A DNA stretch of 64,000 nucleotides from Leptasterias polaris (lineage: Eukaryota > Echinodermata > Asteroidea > Forcipulatida > Asteriidae): NCBI GenBank assembly GCA_037783415.1, contig JAZGTN010000012.1:186001-250000 (forward strand). Reading direction: 5' to 3'. Shown here piece by piece: positions 9,439-19,272 of this stretch. Both the position numbers and the translations under genes were made by a program. How positions within the stretch are numbered: the stretch's first letter is position 1; the number at the start of each line of letters is the position of its first letter. A model generated the notes under the pieces. That model was given only the letters and a program-made list of their open reading frames with translations. It was not told the DNA's origin and ran no database searches.

Positions 9439-11397
9439 GTAAAGTTTCTCTGTCAGTTTTGTTTATCTAAAATGATTGATAAAGGTGGTTAATTTTTGTA
9501 AATTGTTTGGTGGGATCCTGGTCCTGGACCCTGGGTGGTCGTGGTGGTTTGATTCGGTTCATCTGTTGTCAATCAATGTGATTGTTGTGTGTGTGTGCTT
9601 GCAGCATGCACGATCAGTGTGAATGTGAGCATTTGATTTTGAGTTGAGTAGGTGTTGTGGAAACCAAAATTGTTTTTTCTACGTACGGAGTTAACAGACA
9701 GTGCCAGTTGGTATTAATTTATTGTCAGTGGCTGGACAACATTTGTATTTGTAACTTGTACAGACAAAATAATAAAAGGGAAAAGATGCTATTGCTAAGC
9801 TAACTGACACTGTTGACTGTTTCACCCGACTACTGACTGACGTCTATTGACTGACCTGTGTGTGAGAGTGTGAGTGTCTGTACCTCCTCATGGAGGTAAC
9901 GAATAGGGACATCGCATTTCAGAAAGTCTGAAAGTTAACGTGATAATGCTCAGAATAGCCCTCTTTTTGTGAGGCTGAAGACTGCGAAGTTCTACTCTAA
10001 GTTCTAATTCTAATTGTTATAATTTGAGGGTTCTCATCAATTCAAAGCCTGTTCAACCTGATTCAGTTCAGTACACAGTACGATCCGTTCCACAGTACAG
10101 TGTCAGTAGTTTCGATAATCGTAACCCTCCATCCTTTGGACGATCTGTGTCAGTAGATGAGATGAGGGACAGAAGAAGTCCCACCCAGAATTCAGAAGTC
10201 GGCTTCTTCTAATGATAATTATAATTATAGTGATACTGTAGACTCTTATGAGAGGTACATTGTACATGTGTATCAAAGAAGTTCCAATAAGACTGTGTGC
10301 ACACTGAATAGATAGAACAAGTTCTGTCAGTCACAAACCACTTCCATGGTCAAACTTAGGAAATTTCGCCTGTGAATTAAAGTCTACTTTTCTATTCAGG
10401 ACATAAAATTATTTGAACTGGTGGGTAAGATGTACATGTATGAATAATGTTTATTTGGTGAGGAAAACTTTGTTAACTTGTTGTGGTACAAAAACCAGAA
10501 TATTGGTGTTAAAAAACCAAAGAATTGCTTAACACTCAAGGCACATCAGACTACTACTAGAACTATGAGATTCATTCTGCTGTTGTCCCAATAGCGGAAT
10601 AAACCTCCATAGTTAGGAGTCATATTGTACATATCTACTAATTGAATAAGGTACTCTAGGCACTCGAAACACTTAAGACAGACATGACCACCGAAGTGAT
10701 TTGGGTACAAATGAACTATTGCCAAGGTCATCAACAAACCATGAAGGTTTAAAAAAAAAAAATTTTACACTTTCTTAGTATAATTTGTCTCGCATTACAT
10801 ATATTGCTATAGACCTCGCATGAACCTGTACGTGTACCAAGATGATTCAGAAATGTCATTAAAATTTTTACTTGACATTGTACCTTGCTGTAATCCAACA
10901 AGTGTCTATCCACATAATTTTTGCTATATAAAATTAATAAGTACCAGCAACAACAATTCACATGGACACCATATTGCGTGTAGTTTTATAAGCTTTTATA
11001 CAAAAATTACAAATTAAGGCTACAATATACATTTGAACATTGTAAAACATTAATCAAGCTCAATCCCTTCAAATGTCTGGCAGGTTTAAATACAGTATGT
11101 TCAGTAGTATACATTGTATTTGTTTTTGTTTGGATAAAATATTTTACCAACACAAAGAAAAAATTTCACTCAGACCATCTGACAGTGCAAGGGCTAAGAG
11201 GAAAATAAGGAAAATTTTAAGTGAGTGGAAATATATCTGTTCTGCTGTTCACATTCCTCTTTACATGTAACTGTGGTGTTAGATATTTAAGTTGATGGAA
11301 AGCAAGATGCAGGTTGGGAGTTCCAAAGTGCAAGTAGTCTGCAGTAAGGGGGGAAAAAAAGCTTGGCCTATGTAGTAAAATATACTCTCTCGGTCCA
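9439..11397. other. Stretch without a recognisable gene
   Basis: AT-rich sequence with short random-looking ORFs. The 62-codon frame at 10024-10212 is Ser/Arg-rich but has no start context or splice support and matches nothing I know. Confidence 0.4.
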
Positions 11398-11590
11398 GGG
11401 CCCAAATTCATAGAGCTGCTTAAGCACAAAAAGTAGCTAAGCACAACAAAATTATGCTAATCAAAATCAGGTTACCAGTCAATCTACCATGCCACATGTA
11501 CAATTTGTGACTGGTATCCTGCCAATTTCTGCTAAGCAACAAATTGTAAAGCAATATTTTCTGCTTAAGCAGCTCTATGAAATTGGGTCC
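11398..11590. mobile_element. MITE-1 copy
   Basis: Opens GGGCCCAAATTCATAGAGC and closes GCTCTATGAAATTGGGTCC, with the internal block CACATGTACAATTTGTGACTG typical of the family. It abuts the GTCGC array that follows. Confidence 0.8.
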
Positions 11591-11604
11591 TGGTCATTGG
11601 AACA

Positions 11605-11880
11605 CGGGCTCAGTGAAGTATGGTGTTCTAAAGGCGACAGATGTGCGTCGCGTCGTGCCGTCGCGTCGCCTGTTCCGTCGTCCGTCGCGTCGCCCGTCGC
11701 GTCGTGCCGTCGCCCGTCGCGTCGTGCCGTCGCCCGTCGCGTCGCCTGTTTTTCAATTGATTTGCATGGTGACTTGGACATCCGTCGTCCGTCGCGTCGT
11801 GCCGTCGTCCGTCGCGTCGTGCCGTCGCGTCGTCCGTCGCGTCGTGCCGTCGCGTCGCGTCGTCCGTCGCGTAGCTCGTC
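11605..11880. repeat. GTCGC-rich array, arm A
   Basis: Dense repeats of CGTCGCGTCGTGCCGTCG-type sequence, open in all plus frames as Arg/Val/Ser-rich nonsense. A non-repetitive segment inside (TTGATTTGCATGGTGACTTG, 11757-11776) and an edge segment (AGTATGGTGTTCTAAAGGCG) recur in reverse complement in the array at 17240-17600. A 21-bp direct duplication (GCTGCAAGAGACTGTGCAT) lies just to the right at about 11907-11946. Confidence 0.85.
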
Positions 11881-11949
11881 CTATATATTGTGCCTCCTGG
11901 TGGCGCTGCAAGAGACTGTGCATGTGCTGCAAGAGACTGTGCATCATGG

Positions 11950-12953
11950 TACAGTTCAAAAACGAATGACTTTTTCAGTGGCACTCTTGTCCATGTACTT
12001 GTGAAATGATGACAGACGTATGATGTTGTTGTTGTGTGGTTGAAGTGTCATTGATGAATCGAAAATAACCCCCATGTTCCGAGCTTCCGAGGGAGCTATC
12101 AGAGCAAGTTACCGATGGAAATGTATGGCACATTATTAATGTTATACACCGTTTTCAAGTTTTCTCAAAGTGATTTGTTTCTTGTAATGTGTCACTTCGT
12201 GTAACGTTACTCTCTATTGTGTGATCCATAACTCTGTCACTTCTAAAAATCTCACACATGTTAACAATTCAAAGATGAAACCGTCAATTTGGAAAAGCCG
12301 TTCAGGCCAAATGAAAGGTATCAGTTAATAAACCTGCTAAATATTGACATGACTAGTGACAGATAAATCATACTCGACCATTGTGTCACTCCGTAATATT
12401 TATTGCCCAATCAGTATTGAAATGAACATTTACAAATTTATCATCAAGTTAGAAACACCAAGGACTCATGACCATGTATTTTGTTTTAATGTTAGAAACA
12501 CCAAGGACTCATGACCATGTATTTTTTTTAATGATTTTGTCTTTGCCTCCTTGTTGCATAATTGTTGCTACTTATGAACTGTCAGGCTTGCGAAAGGCGA
12601 TATATTAATCCGTTGTCATTACAAATATTATTGATATTATACATATTTTAAGATAAATGGGCCAATTACCACTTTAATCACTACTACATGTACTCTGGTA
12701 AATTAACGCTTCTGTCATATTATGGCATATTATTATTTACTGTGAAAAAGGCATGCACACATACAAAAAAAACAATGGGAAATGACCGAAAGTAACAAAC
12801 TTACTATTTCCAGCCAGTAATTCTATTTGAATATTCGCCATGAAAATTTACTTTATTAATGAACACTAGTTAATTTTATCACCTTTTTCTTCCGAAACAT
12901 TTCTCATTGTTAGAGAAGTTTACCCCTTCCCACTCAAAGTTTAAAAAGGGAAG
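11950..12953. other. Non-coding stretch with a 43-bp tandem duplication
   Basis: No gene is seen. Two copies of a 43-bp unit (GTTAGAAACACCAAGGACTC and on) lie in tandem at 12448-12490 and 12491-12533. Confidence 0.6.
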
Positions 12954-12961
12954 GATGTAAC

Positions 12962-14028
12962 CAGCGTTGTAGCCACGCCGGTCGGCGCCGGTCGGGTGTA
13001 ACCGGCATTTGCTATTGCCGACCGCCACACAGACTAGATGAACCTCCTACCGACCGGCACAAAATGCAACAAAGTTACAATAAAATGAACTACCTCTTTT
13101 ACACAGTCGATTGCTTGTTCAGTTTGAACTGTAAACTTGTTTTTCCCCAGTTGTCAATGATTAAATAAAACACATTTTCAACCCAAAGGAAGCCGACAGT
13201 TGGATGTCCTTTTCTTTAATGTTAGCCCCAGACAGCTGGACACTATCCAGACATGTCAGGGAGAATGATTGACCCTCCAATTGAGACCCAATTACTCTTA
13301 TCTATAATCCTCTGCAGTTTGTTACACAATTGTTTTAGTTTGCAATACTCTTGCTTCACTCAAAAGACAAGCCGCGTGCGCGGTGCCTTTGTAGCTAATC
13401 CTCTACAGTTGTTAAATACAATTGTTTTACTTTGTAATACTCTTGCTTTACTCCAAAGCGAGCCGCGTGCACGGTGTCTGTGTGGTGTTGTGACCTGGTT
13501 TTGTGACTCCTCGGAGTGGGTTTCGTGTTCTTTTAAACCTGGAAAGTGTGTTGACATCTGCTGGCTTTTAGATTTAATGTTTGTTTTTGAATAAGATATG
13601 ATTTATTAACATTTTATTCATGCAAATTGTTCCATCGGGTTTACCACCCATGGGGAAACCCCTGCCCAATTTTCTAAATAGTATTTTTTGGTAAATTGCT
13701 TTTTTCAGAGTACAACTAATAGTTTATTTATAGCCTTCAGGCCTTTGTTAAAATAACATGTTTGGCCTTTGTGCTCTATCTACTGGCTTTGGAGCCCTCC
13801 CAAATTTTGTTTGCTCCAAGACCAAAGTGGCCTTGCCCTAAAAATGTTGAAGCCTATTGAAACTGTAATGAAGTTTTAAATAACAGATTTACATACCTTA
13901 AAATGCATTACAAAAATCATGTCTCAGAAAACCCATACAAATCCATTTTTAAAGCAGTAAAATTAAAAGCTTCGCTCTATTTTGATTGTAAATTAGCCGG
14001 CACTCAAAAAGTTCTAGCTACAACCCTG
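12962..14028. mobile_element. hAT-type non-autonomous element with 8-bp target duplication
   Basis: The 8-bp GATGTAAC occurs directly at both sides (12954-12961, 14029-14036). The ends are inverted: CAGCGTTGTAGC and GCTACAACCCTG. CAG ends and 8-bp target duplications are hallmarks of hAT transposons. Internal GCCGGTCGG blocks and the AAGTTCTAGCTAC end relate it to the element at 55159. It contains a 90-bp tandem duplication at about 13303-13480, and no transposase. Confidence 0.82.
13303..13480. repeat. Two-copy tandem repeat of about 90 bp
   Basis: Both halves contain AATCCTCT, then CAATTGTTTTA, AATACTCTTGCTT and GCCGCGTGC in the same order, with about 10% divergence. It lies inside the hAT-type element. 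Confidence 0.7.
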
Positions 14029-14036
14029 GATGTAAC

Positions 14037-14714
14037 AATAATTATCTGTTTGGTTTAAATTTGGTGTGAGAGTTTGTTGATGTAATTTTACTTCTTGTGT
14101 TTACTGCTAGAGGAAGTTTCTCCCTTTTGATGGCTTATTATGTAACAGGTCCAGAAAAACCTTGTTCAATAGCAGCATAGAGAAAGGACCATGGAGAGAC
14201 AAGTGTCTAATATGTTCCCTTCCACTGTTTATTCCAACTTAATCTCTTGTAGCACCCTGGTACAAGTTCATTTCAAGGAATCGTCTGTAATAAACAACCC
14301 TCTTGTTTAATCCTTAATCCTTAAGTAGTGGTAATTAAGTCACACATTAAATGTATTATAGTTTACAGATAGCAGCATGTGTGTTCTCCCACCATCACTT
14401 CTTTGATTTTATGTACTGGTGGTTCTTCATGTTTTTAAGTTTTGCCTGTTTCAAGTCATACTGCTATGGACTCGATTTTAGAGCCATTTTGATTTTAATT
14501 TGTAACCTTCCTTGGCACATGTGTTTTGTTGTTTTTAGTAGTTTTTATAAATCCTGTTAGTTCAGTAGTGTTACTGTTGGTCTTGGTTTAGAATTCACTT
14601 GATTTATTGCTTTACATGGTTTTGCTTTTGGTCATCGCTTCATAATCAATAAAGTAATTTTTCATCGCTTTATAATCAATAAAGTAATTTTGTGCAAGCC
14701 CACCAACCATGTGG
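14037..14714. other. Stretch without a recognisable gene
   Basis: AT-rich. A 28-bp unit (CATCGCTTCATAATCAATAAAG...) is duplicated in tandem around 14635-14692, with an AATAAA in each copy; this may be the tail of an old retroposon. Confidence 0.4.
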
Positions 14715-14884
14715 ATAATAATTTAGGTAAATTTGATCTCAAGAACTGGAGACCGATTAGCCTTTTAAATGTGATTACAAACTGTTGGCCAAAGTTCTCA
14801 CAAATAGGTTAAAAAAGGCCATGCCTTTCATAATAGGTGACGAACAGACATGTGGTGTACCGGGGAGAAAAAATTATCATTAAT

Positions 14885-15833
14885 TTTGCTGAATTTAACG
14901 CACATACAGATCCCCTTTTCCATAAATATGCAATTTTAAAGTGAATGATATTTATTGTCTTCAGCTTGGGTCCCTCATGTATCAACTCACTTGTAAAAAT
15001 TTACCTGCTGCTATTCAATCAATGTTTTCTTTAAACTCAGATGTACATTCCCATTTCACCCGCCAAGCTTCTAATTATCACATTTCTTACACTCGTACTT
15101 CCCTCGCTCTTAAAACTATTAAACATGAGGGACCTATGCTTTGGAACATGCTTAATGAAAAACTTAAAGCCTCCAAAAGCTTGTTTACTTTTAAACATGT
15201 CTTTAAAGCTGATATACTGAAATCTTATTGTTGATGAGTTTTTTACAGATGTACATTGTATTTTGAACCATACCACAGTGCAGACTCGGGTGGTCTCCTA
15301 CATGGGATCCATGGTGTATACTATCATCCATAGCCACACTATGTTAAATCCATCGAGGGATACGCTGCTTTTGCATCACTCATGATTTCGTTCGATACTA
15401 TATTGCTGACCGGCAAGATTGTTGTGTTTGATTGGTGTGTTAGTCCAAGTCCATTGTTTGTGCTCGTTATTTGATTGTATTATAGTGTTTGCTGATTTTT
15501 CTTTGTAACATGCATGTGCATTGAGACCTGCTATTATATTTGTTTATTGGTGGCTCGACTCGACCACGGACCTCCACGGTTCACTTAACATTATTTTTTA
15601 ATCTCAATGCATATGCATGTCACTATAGGGACCATTGCCTACAAGCTTTGCTTTTTAAATGGATCCCTCTGCAGTGTCACATAATGCTTTTTTTGTTTAC
15701 ATGTAATATTCTTCAAACCTATGCTGTAAAACATTTACTTTGCATTATGTAATGATTACTTTTGATGTATTTATTATTGCCTTTTGCTTTTTTGATACTG
15801 TGGAAATAAACGAACCTTGAACCTTGAACCTTG
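14885..15833 (+). pseudogene. CR1/L2-like LINE 3' end nested in the other LINE
   Basis: Translation gives FNAHTDPLF, then a frame break, then NFKVNDIYCLQLGSLMYQL and a C-terminal segment with HFTRQASNYHISY and GPMLWNMLNEKLK, the usual post-RT region of CR1/L2-type reverse transcriptases. The longest intact part is 14941-15234. The 3' end reads AATAAACGAACCTTGAACC, closing with three ACCTTGA repeats at 15812-15833, as these elements typically end in short tandem repeats. Confidence 0.75.
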
Positions 15834-15899
15834 AAGTGTAAAATTAATCGTATCACTGCTGGCCACGCATAGCTAAACGTCTTCGAACAAAACATCAAT

Positions 15900-16648
15900 C
15901 CTGTCCTCTTCAAATAAAAACGTTGTGGGCCTAAAAACCATCCAAGCAGGTGGCTGAAGTTCCAAATTGACCATGGGGATCAGGGTTTGGTACCTTTTTC
16001 TAAAATTACCACGAAATTAATGTACAAATCATTGAAGGTCAAATAATTTGTTTTTCCAAAAGCACAGGAAAAGTGGGCCTCGATTTTAGGCCTCACTGAT
16101 AAGTTCGACTGGGCCAATATTTGGACCAAATTAAACATGAACAATATTATGGACGCCAAAGACAAGGACACCTTTTAAGACTTTATCACAGGATTCTGCC
16201 AACCCGAGATAAACTTAAACGCATGAAAATCATAGATACAGTCGACTGTCCTTTCTGTAAATCCGACACTGAAACTGTCGAACATTTGTTTCTATACTGT
16301 AATGAGGTGGTTGAACCCTGGTTATACGTCGAATTTTTAATTAGGAAACAAACTGGCTGCCGTTTCTTTTGTCTCAGTGATTGTATAAGAATTGTATGTA
16401 TGAATTTGTCATTTGTATCTATGATAATTGTTGGCATGATGATCAATGTTATTTGGAGAATCCGGTGTGATCTGGTCTTCAATGAGGACAACGTTTTCAC
16501 AAACACAAACATTATCAAGACCTACAAAGAAACTCTCAGATCATTTCTACTAAGGGAGAGGAATAGGCTCCAAACAAGTAATTTTAACAAATTGTACAAA
16601 TTCCTGTGTACTTTCAATGAAGACGAGAGTCCAAAGTTTATGTTCTGA
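15900..16648 (+). pseudogene. LINE ORF2 C-terminus with zinc-binding domain
   Basis: An open frame at 16121-16648 encodes RLYHRILPTRDKLKRMKI, then CPFCKSDTETVEHLFLYC, the CCHC-type knuckle found after reverse transcriptase in many LINEs (zf-RVT family). The preceding part (WASILGLTDKFDWANIWTKL) is in another frame, so the gene has at least one frameshift and one stop and is a relic. AATAAA signals follow at about 16890 and 16924. Confidence 0.75.
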
Positions 16649-17235
16649 TCAAAATCGAATTTTGTCACCTCTCATCAGTTACTGTCCTTTGTGTAGGCCT
16701 TAATTTTAATCTTTTTACTTGTACTAGGTTGCTTTTTCATGTTTTGATCTTGCCTTTGTTTGATATGTAATATCAACTTTGTTCATTGTCCTTTAGTTTC
16801 TAGTAACCTATATGTACTTGTGTACTGATCTATCAGTACTTGCTTTAATGTTCCATAGGAGATGTATATACTTGTAATTACTTGAGTTGAATAAACGGAG
16901 TCTATAAGAGCTCCACTCAAAAGAAATAAATAAATAAAATAATAATAATAATAATTTAGGTAGTATTTTTCCTACGATGCTGCTGTTGACATTGCTTTAT
17001 TTTACAGGCTAGTAGGCATGGTAGGGAGGCCGAGGTAGTAAAAACTAATACTTGACATGTTTTTACAATTAAAAGGATATTGTTGAGATGACACGGCAAG
17101 CAGGGATTGATCAAACTATACACATCTGCCATCTAGAATCTCGACGACCTCATCAGACTCACTTCGACGGAAATAATCAAAGAGCGCCACCAATTGACAG
17201 AAAAGTGAAGAACGTTTTGGCGAAAATAAGGTCCA

Positions 17236-17600
17236 AATCAATTTAAAAACAGGCGACGCGACGGACGACGGCACGACGCGACGGACGACGGGCGACGCGA
17301 CGGCACGACGCGACGGGCGACGCGACGGCACGACACGACAAACGACGGGCGACACGCGACGGACGACGGCACGAGACGACGGGCGACGCGACGGGCGACG
17401 CGACGGACGACGCGGCGGACGACGCAACGGACGACACGACGGCACGACGCGACGGACGACGGATGTCCAAGTCACCATGCAAATCAATTGAAAAACAGGC
17501 GACGCGACGGCGCGACGGCGCGACGGACGACGCGACGGACGACGGAATAGGCGACGCGACGCATATCTGTCGTCTTTAGAACACCATAGTGAAGGGATGA
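17236..17600. repeat. GCGAC-rich array, arm B (inverted relative to arm A)
   Basis: Repeats of GACGCGACGGACGACGGCACG type. The unique segment GGATGTCCAAGTCACCATGC with CAAATCAATTGAAAAACAGG (17461-17501) and the edge CTTTAGAACACCATAGTGAA are reverse complements of arm A. A second CAAATCAATTTAAAAACAGG lies at 17234-17253, so this arm holds about two units against one in arm A. Arg-rich ORFs here are artefacts of the repeat. Confidence 0.85.
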
Positions 17601-18690
17601 GATGATGCAGCAAAGCATGTGCTTGGAGTGAAGGTGATAAACGGAGAACACTGGGTGAGACACCCTCTGCACACTCACCATGAAAGATTGTACAGTTTCT
17701 GATCATGGAAGAAGAATTTCTGATCATGGAAGAAGAATAACCTTTAAAAGTAAATGTAGATGTTGTTCATTTGGGATCAGTCCTGGTGACACTGTTCAGT
17801 GTACTCTTCTATTTGAGCATTGTGTACTAAAAGTCTAGGGTTTGTCCTGAACTTTTTTTAGCCTTGGCTGGCCAGCAGGACCAGTTAGCTTGTCATTTTA
17901 CTAGTCTCTCGGCCTTTTCACTGGTCAATATTTCAAATGAAGTGGGGATGCTTTTCAACGCTGAACTAGTTTTGAACTGAGAATTTTGACTGGTCCTCAT
18001 GTGTTATAACTGGCATTTGGCCTGAGGGAGACTGCTGGAAAGTCTGCTATTGCTAACTAATAAAGAATAACATTAACCCACAGGTGTGTACATTTATTTA
18101 TAGGGTGATACACACCAGTCATTGTTCATGTGATTCTGTTATGAAAATACCCAGCTGTAGTCAGTAAAGTGAATAGTTCTTCCTTTGTGGCTGTCTGATG
18201 AGATATTAAGCAGAGACTTGTTTACAGAAGGCTGGTGTCCCAAAGGCCTTTAAAAGCAGGGATGGTGTTGAAGACTTAAACCAGATCTGTGACGTGCATG
18301 TCAGGGGGTACCTAGGGAGTCTGAACTCTCCCCAAGAAATAAATGTGACACAGTCTGTAGTGTGATTTATGTTCAAGTAGGCTGGACTTGGTTGCCAGAG
18401 CATCAGTAACCTGTACAATGGACTTTATAAAAAGGGACAGTGTTGATGAGTTCTGTATAGCCTAATATTTTAATTTAAAAAAGGTTGTACTGTTGCTGTA
18501 GATTGTTTGTACAGCATGTAATGAAAAGGAAGAAATACATGTTTGTAGATAGAAACAAAATCAGAAATGTTTGTAAAAAGGTACAGATGATACAAAAGTG
18601 ATTGACATGGTACATTAAACATGTATGTACATTAGTGGCTGTTGGATATTTTTGCTACTGGGGTTGATACTAGTGATACACTGAATGTTC
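17601..18690. other. Stretch without a recognisable gene
   Basis: AT-rich. An 18-bp direct repeat (CTGATCATGGAAGAAGAA) occurs at about 17700-17737. I see nothing else. Confidence 0.4.
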
Positions 18691-18693
18691 ATT

Positions 18694-19272
18694 GGCCAAT
18701 TTCATAGCACTGCTTGAGCAGAGAATGTTGCTTAAAGGCACTGAACACGTTTGGTAATTGTCAAAGACCAGTATTCTCACTTGGTGTATCCCAACATGCA
18801 TACAATAACAAGCATGCGAAAATTTGGGCTCAATTGGTCATTGAAGTTGCAAGAAAATGATGAAAGAAAAAACACCCTTGTTGTACAAATTAGTGTGCTT
18901 TCAGATAGGAATAAAAGGCTTCTGGCCAGAAGTCTTTTATTATTTTAGTGAGAAATTACCTCTTTCTCAAAAACTACTTTACTTCAGAGGGAGTTGTTTC
19001 TCACAATGTTTTATACTATCAACAGCTCTCCGTTGCTCGTTACCAAGTAAGTTTTTATGCTATATATATTTTGAGTAATTACCAAACGTGTACAGTGCCT
19101 TTAACAACTTTTAGCCAAGCAAAATTGAGCAGGAAACCACTCACGAATGGTGAGGACAATAGTATAGTGTTTGGTACATACTGTAGGTAGGTCTAACCCT
19201 TTGGTGGTAAGCTTGTTTTGTGCTTGGCTTGATTGTGTGCGTTTTAAAGGCAACTCTATGAAATTGGGGCCA
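18694..19272. mobile_element. MITE-1 copy split by a MITE-2 insertion
   Basis: Left half from GGCCAATTTCATAGCACTGC to 18731, right half from 19105 to CAACTCTATGAAATTGGGGC. The TTAA pair at 18732-18735 and 19101-19104 marks the younger insert. Confidence 0.7.
18732..19104. mobile_element. TTAA-flanked MITE-2, copy 2
   Basis: A 365-bp insert with ends AGGCACTGAACACGTTTGG and CCAAACGTGTACAGTGCCT, flanked by TTAA on both sides. At its centre (18911-18940) sits a 30-bp palindrome around CTTCTGGCCAGAAG, 14 of 15 pairs matching. Confidence 0.82.

Larger units (their letters stand above)
14715..16962 (+). mobile_element. 5'-truncated LINE with 15-bp target duplication, interrupted by a second LINE
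   Basis: The sequence ATAATAATTTAGGTA is found at 14715-14729 and again at 16948-16962, a target-site duplication. Just inside the left copy an RT fragment reads [12 protein letters not shown] and, after damage, a [19 protein letters not shown] stretch with [11 protein letters not shown] (14733-14875). The right part (15900-16648) encodes the C-terminal zinc-binding domain, followed by AATAAA and an A/AAT-rich tail. Between them lies a CR1/L2-like 3' end. Confidence 0.75.

Noticed and set aside
10024..10212. Possible small Ser/Arg-rich coding exon
   Set aside because: No convincing acceptor, donor or known similarity; it starts with a non-ATG codon and is short enough to be chance.
11489..12004. 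Arg/Val/Ser-rich ORFs on both strands, here and at 17116-17727
   Set aside because: GTCGC-type repeats lack stop codons in several frames at once; no start context, splice signals or recognisable domain.
16121..16648. 175-codon ORF as a working gene
   Set aside because: It is the zinc-knuckle end of a LINE, with the upstream part in another frame and stops before it.
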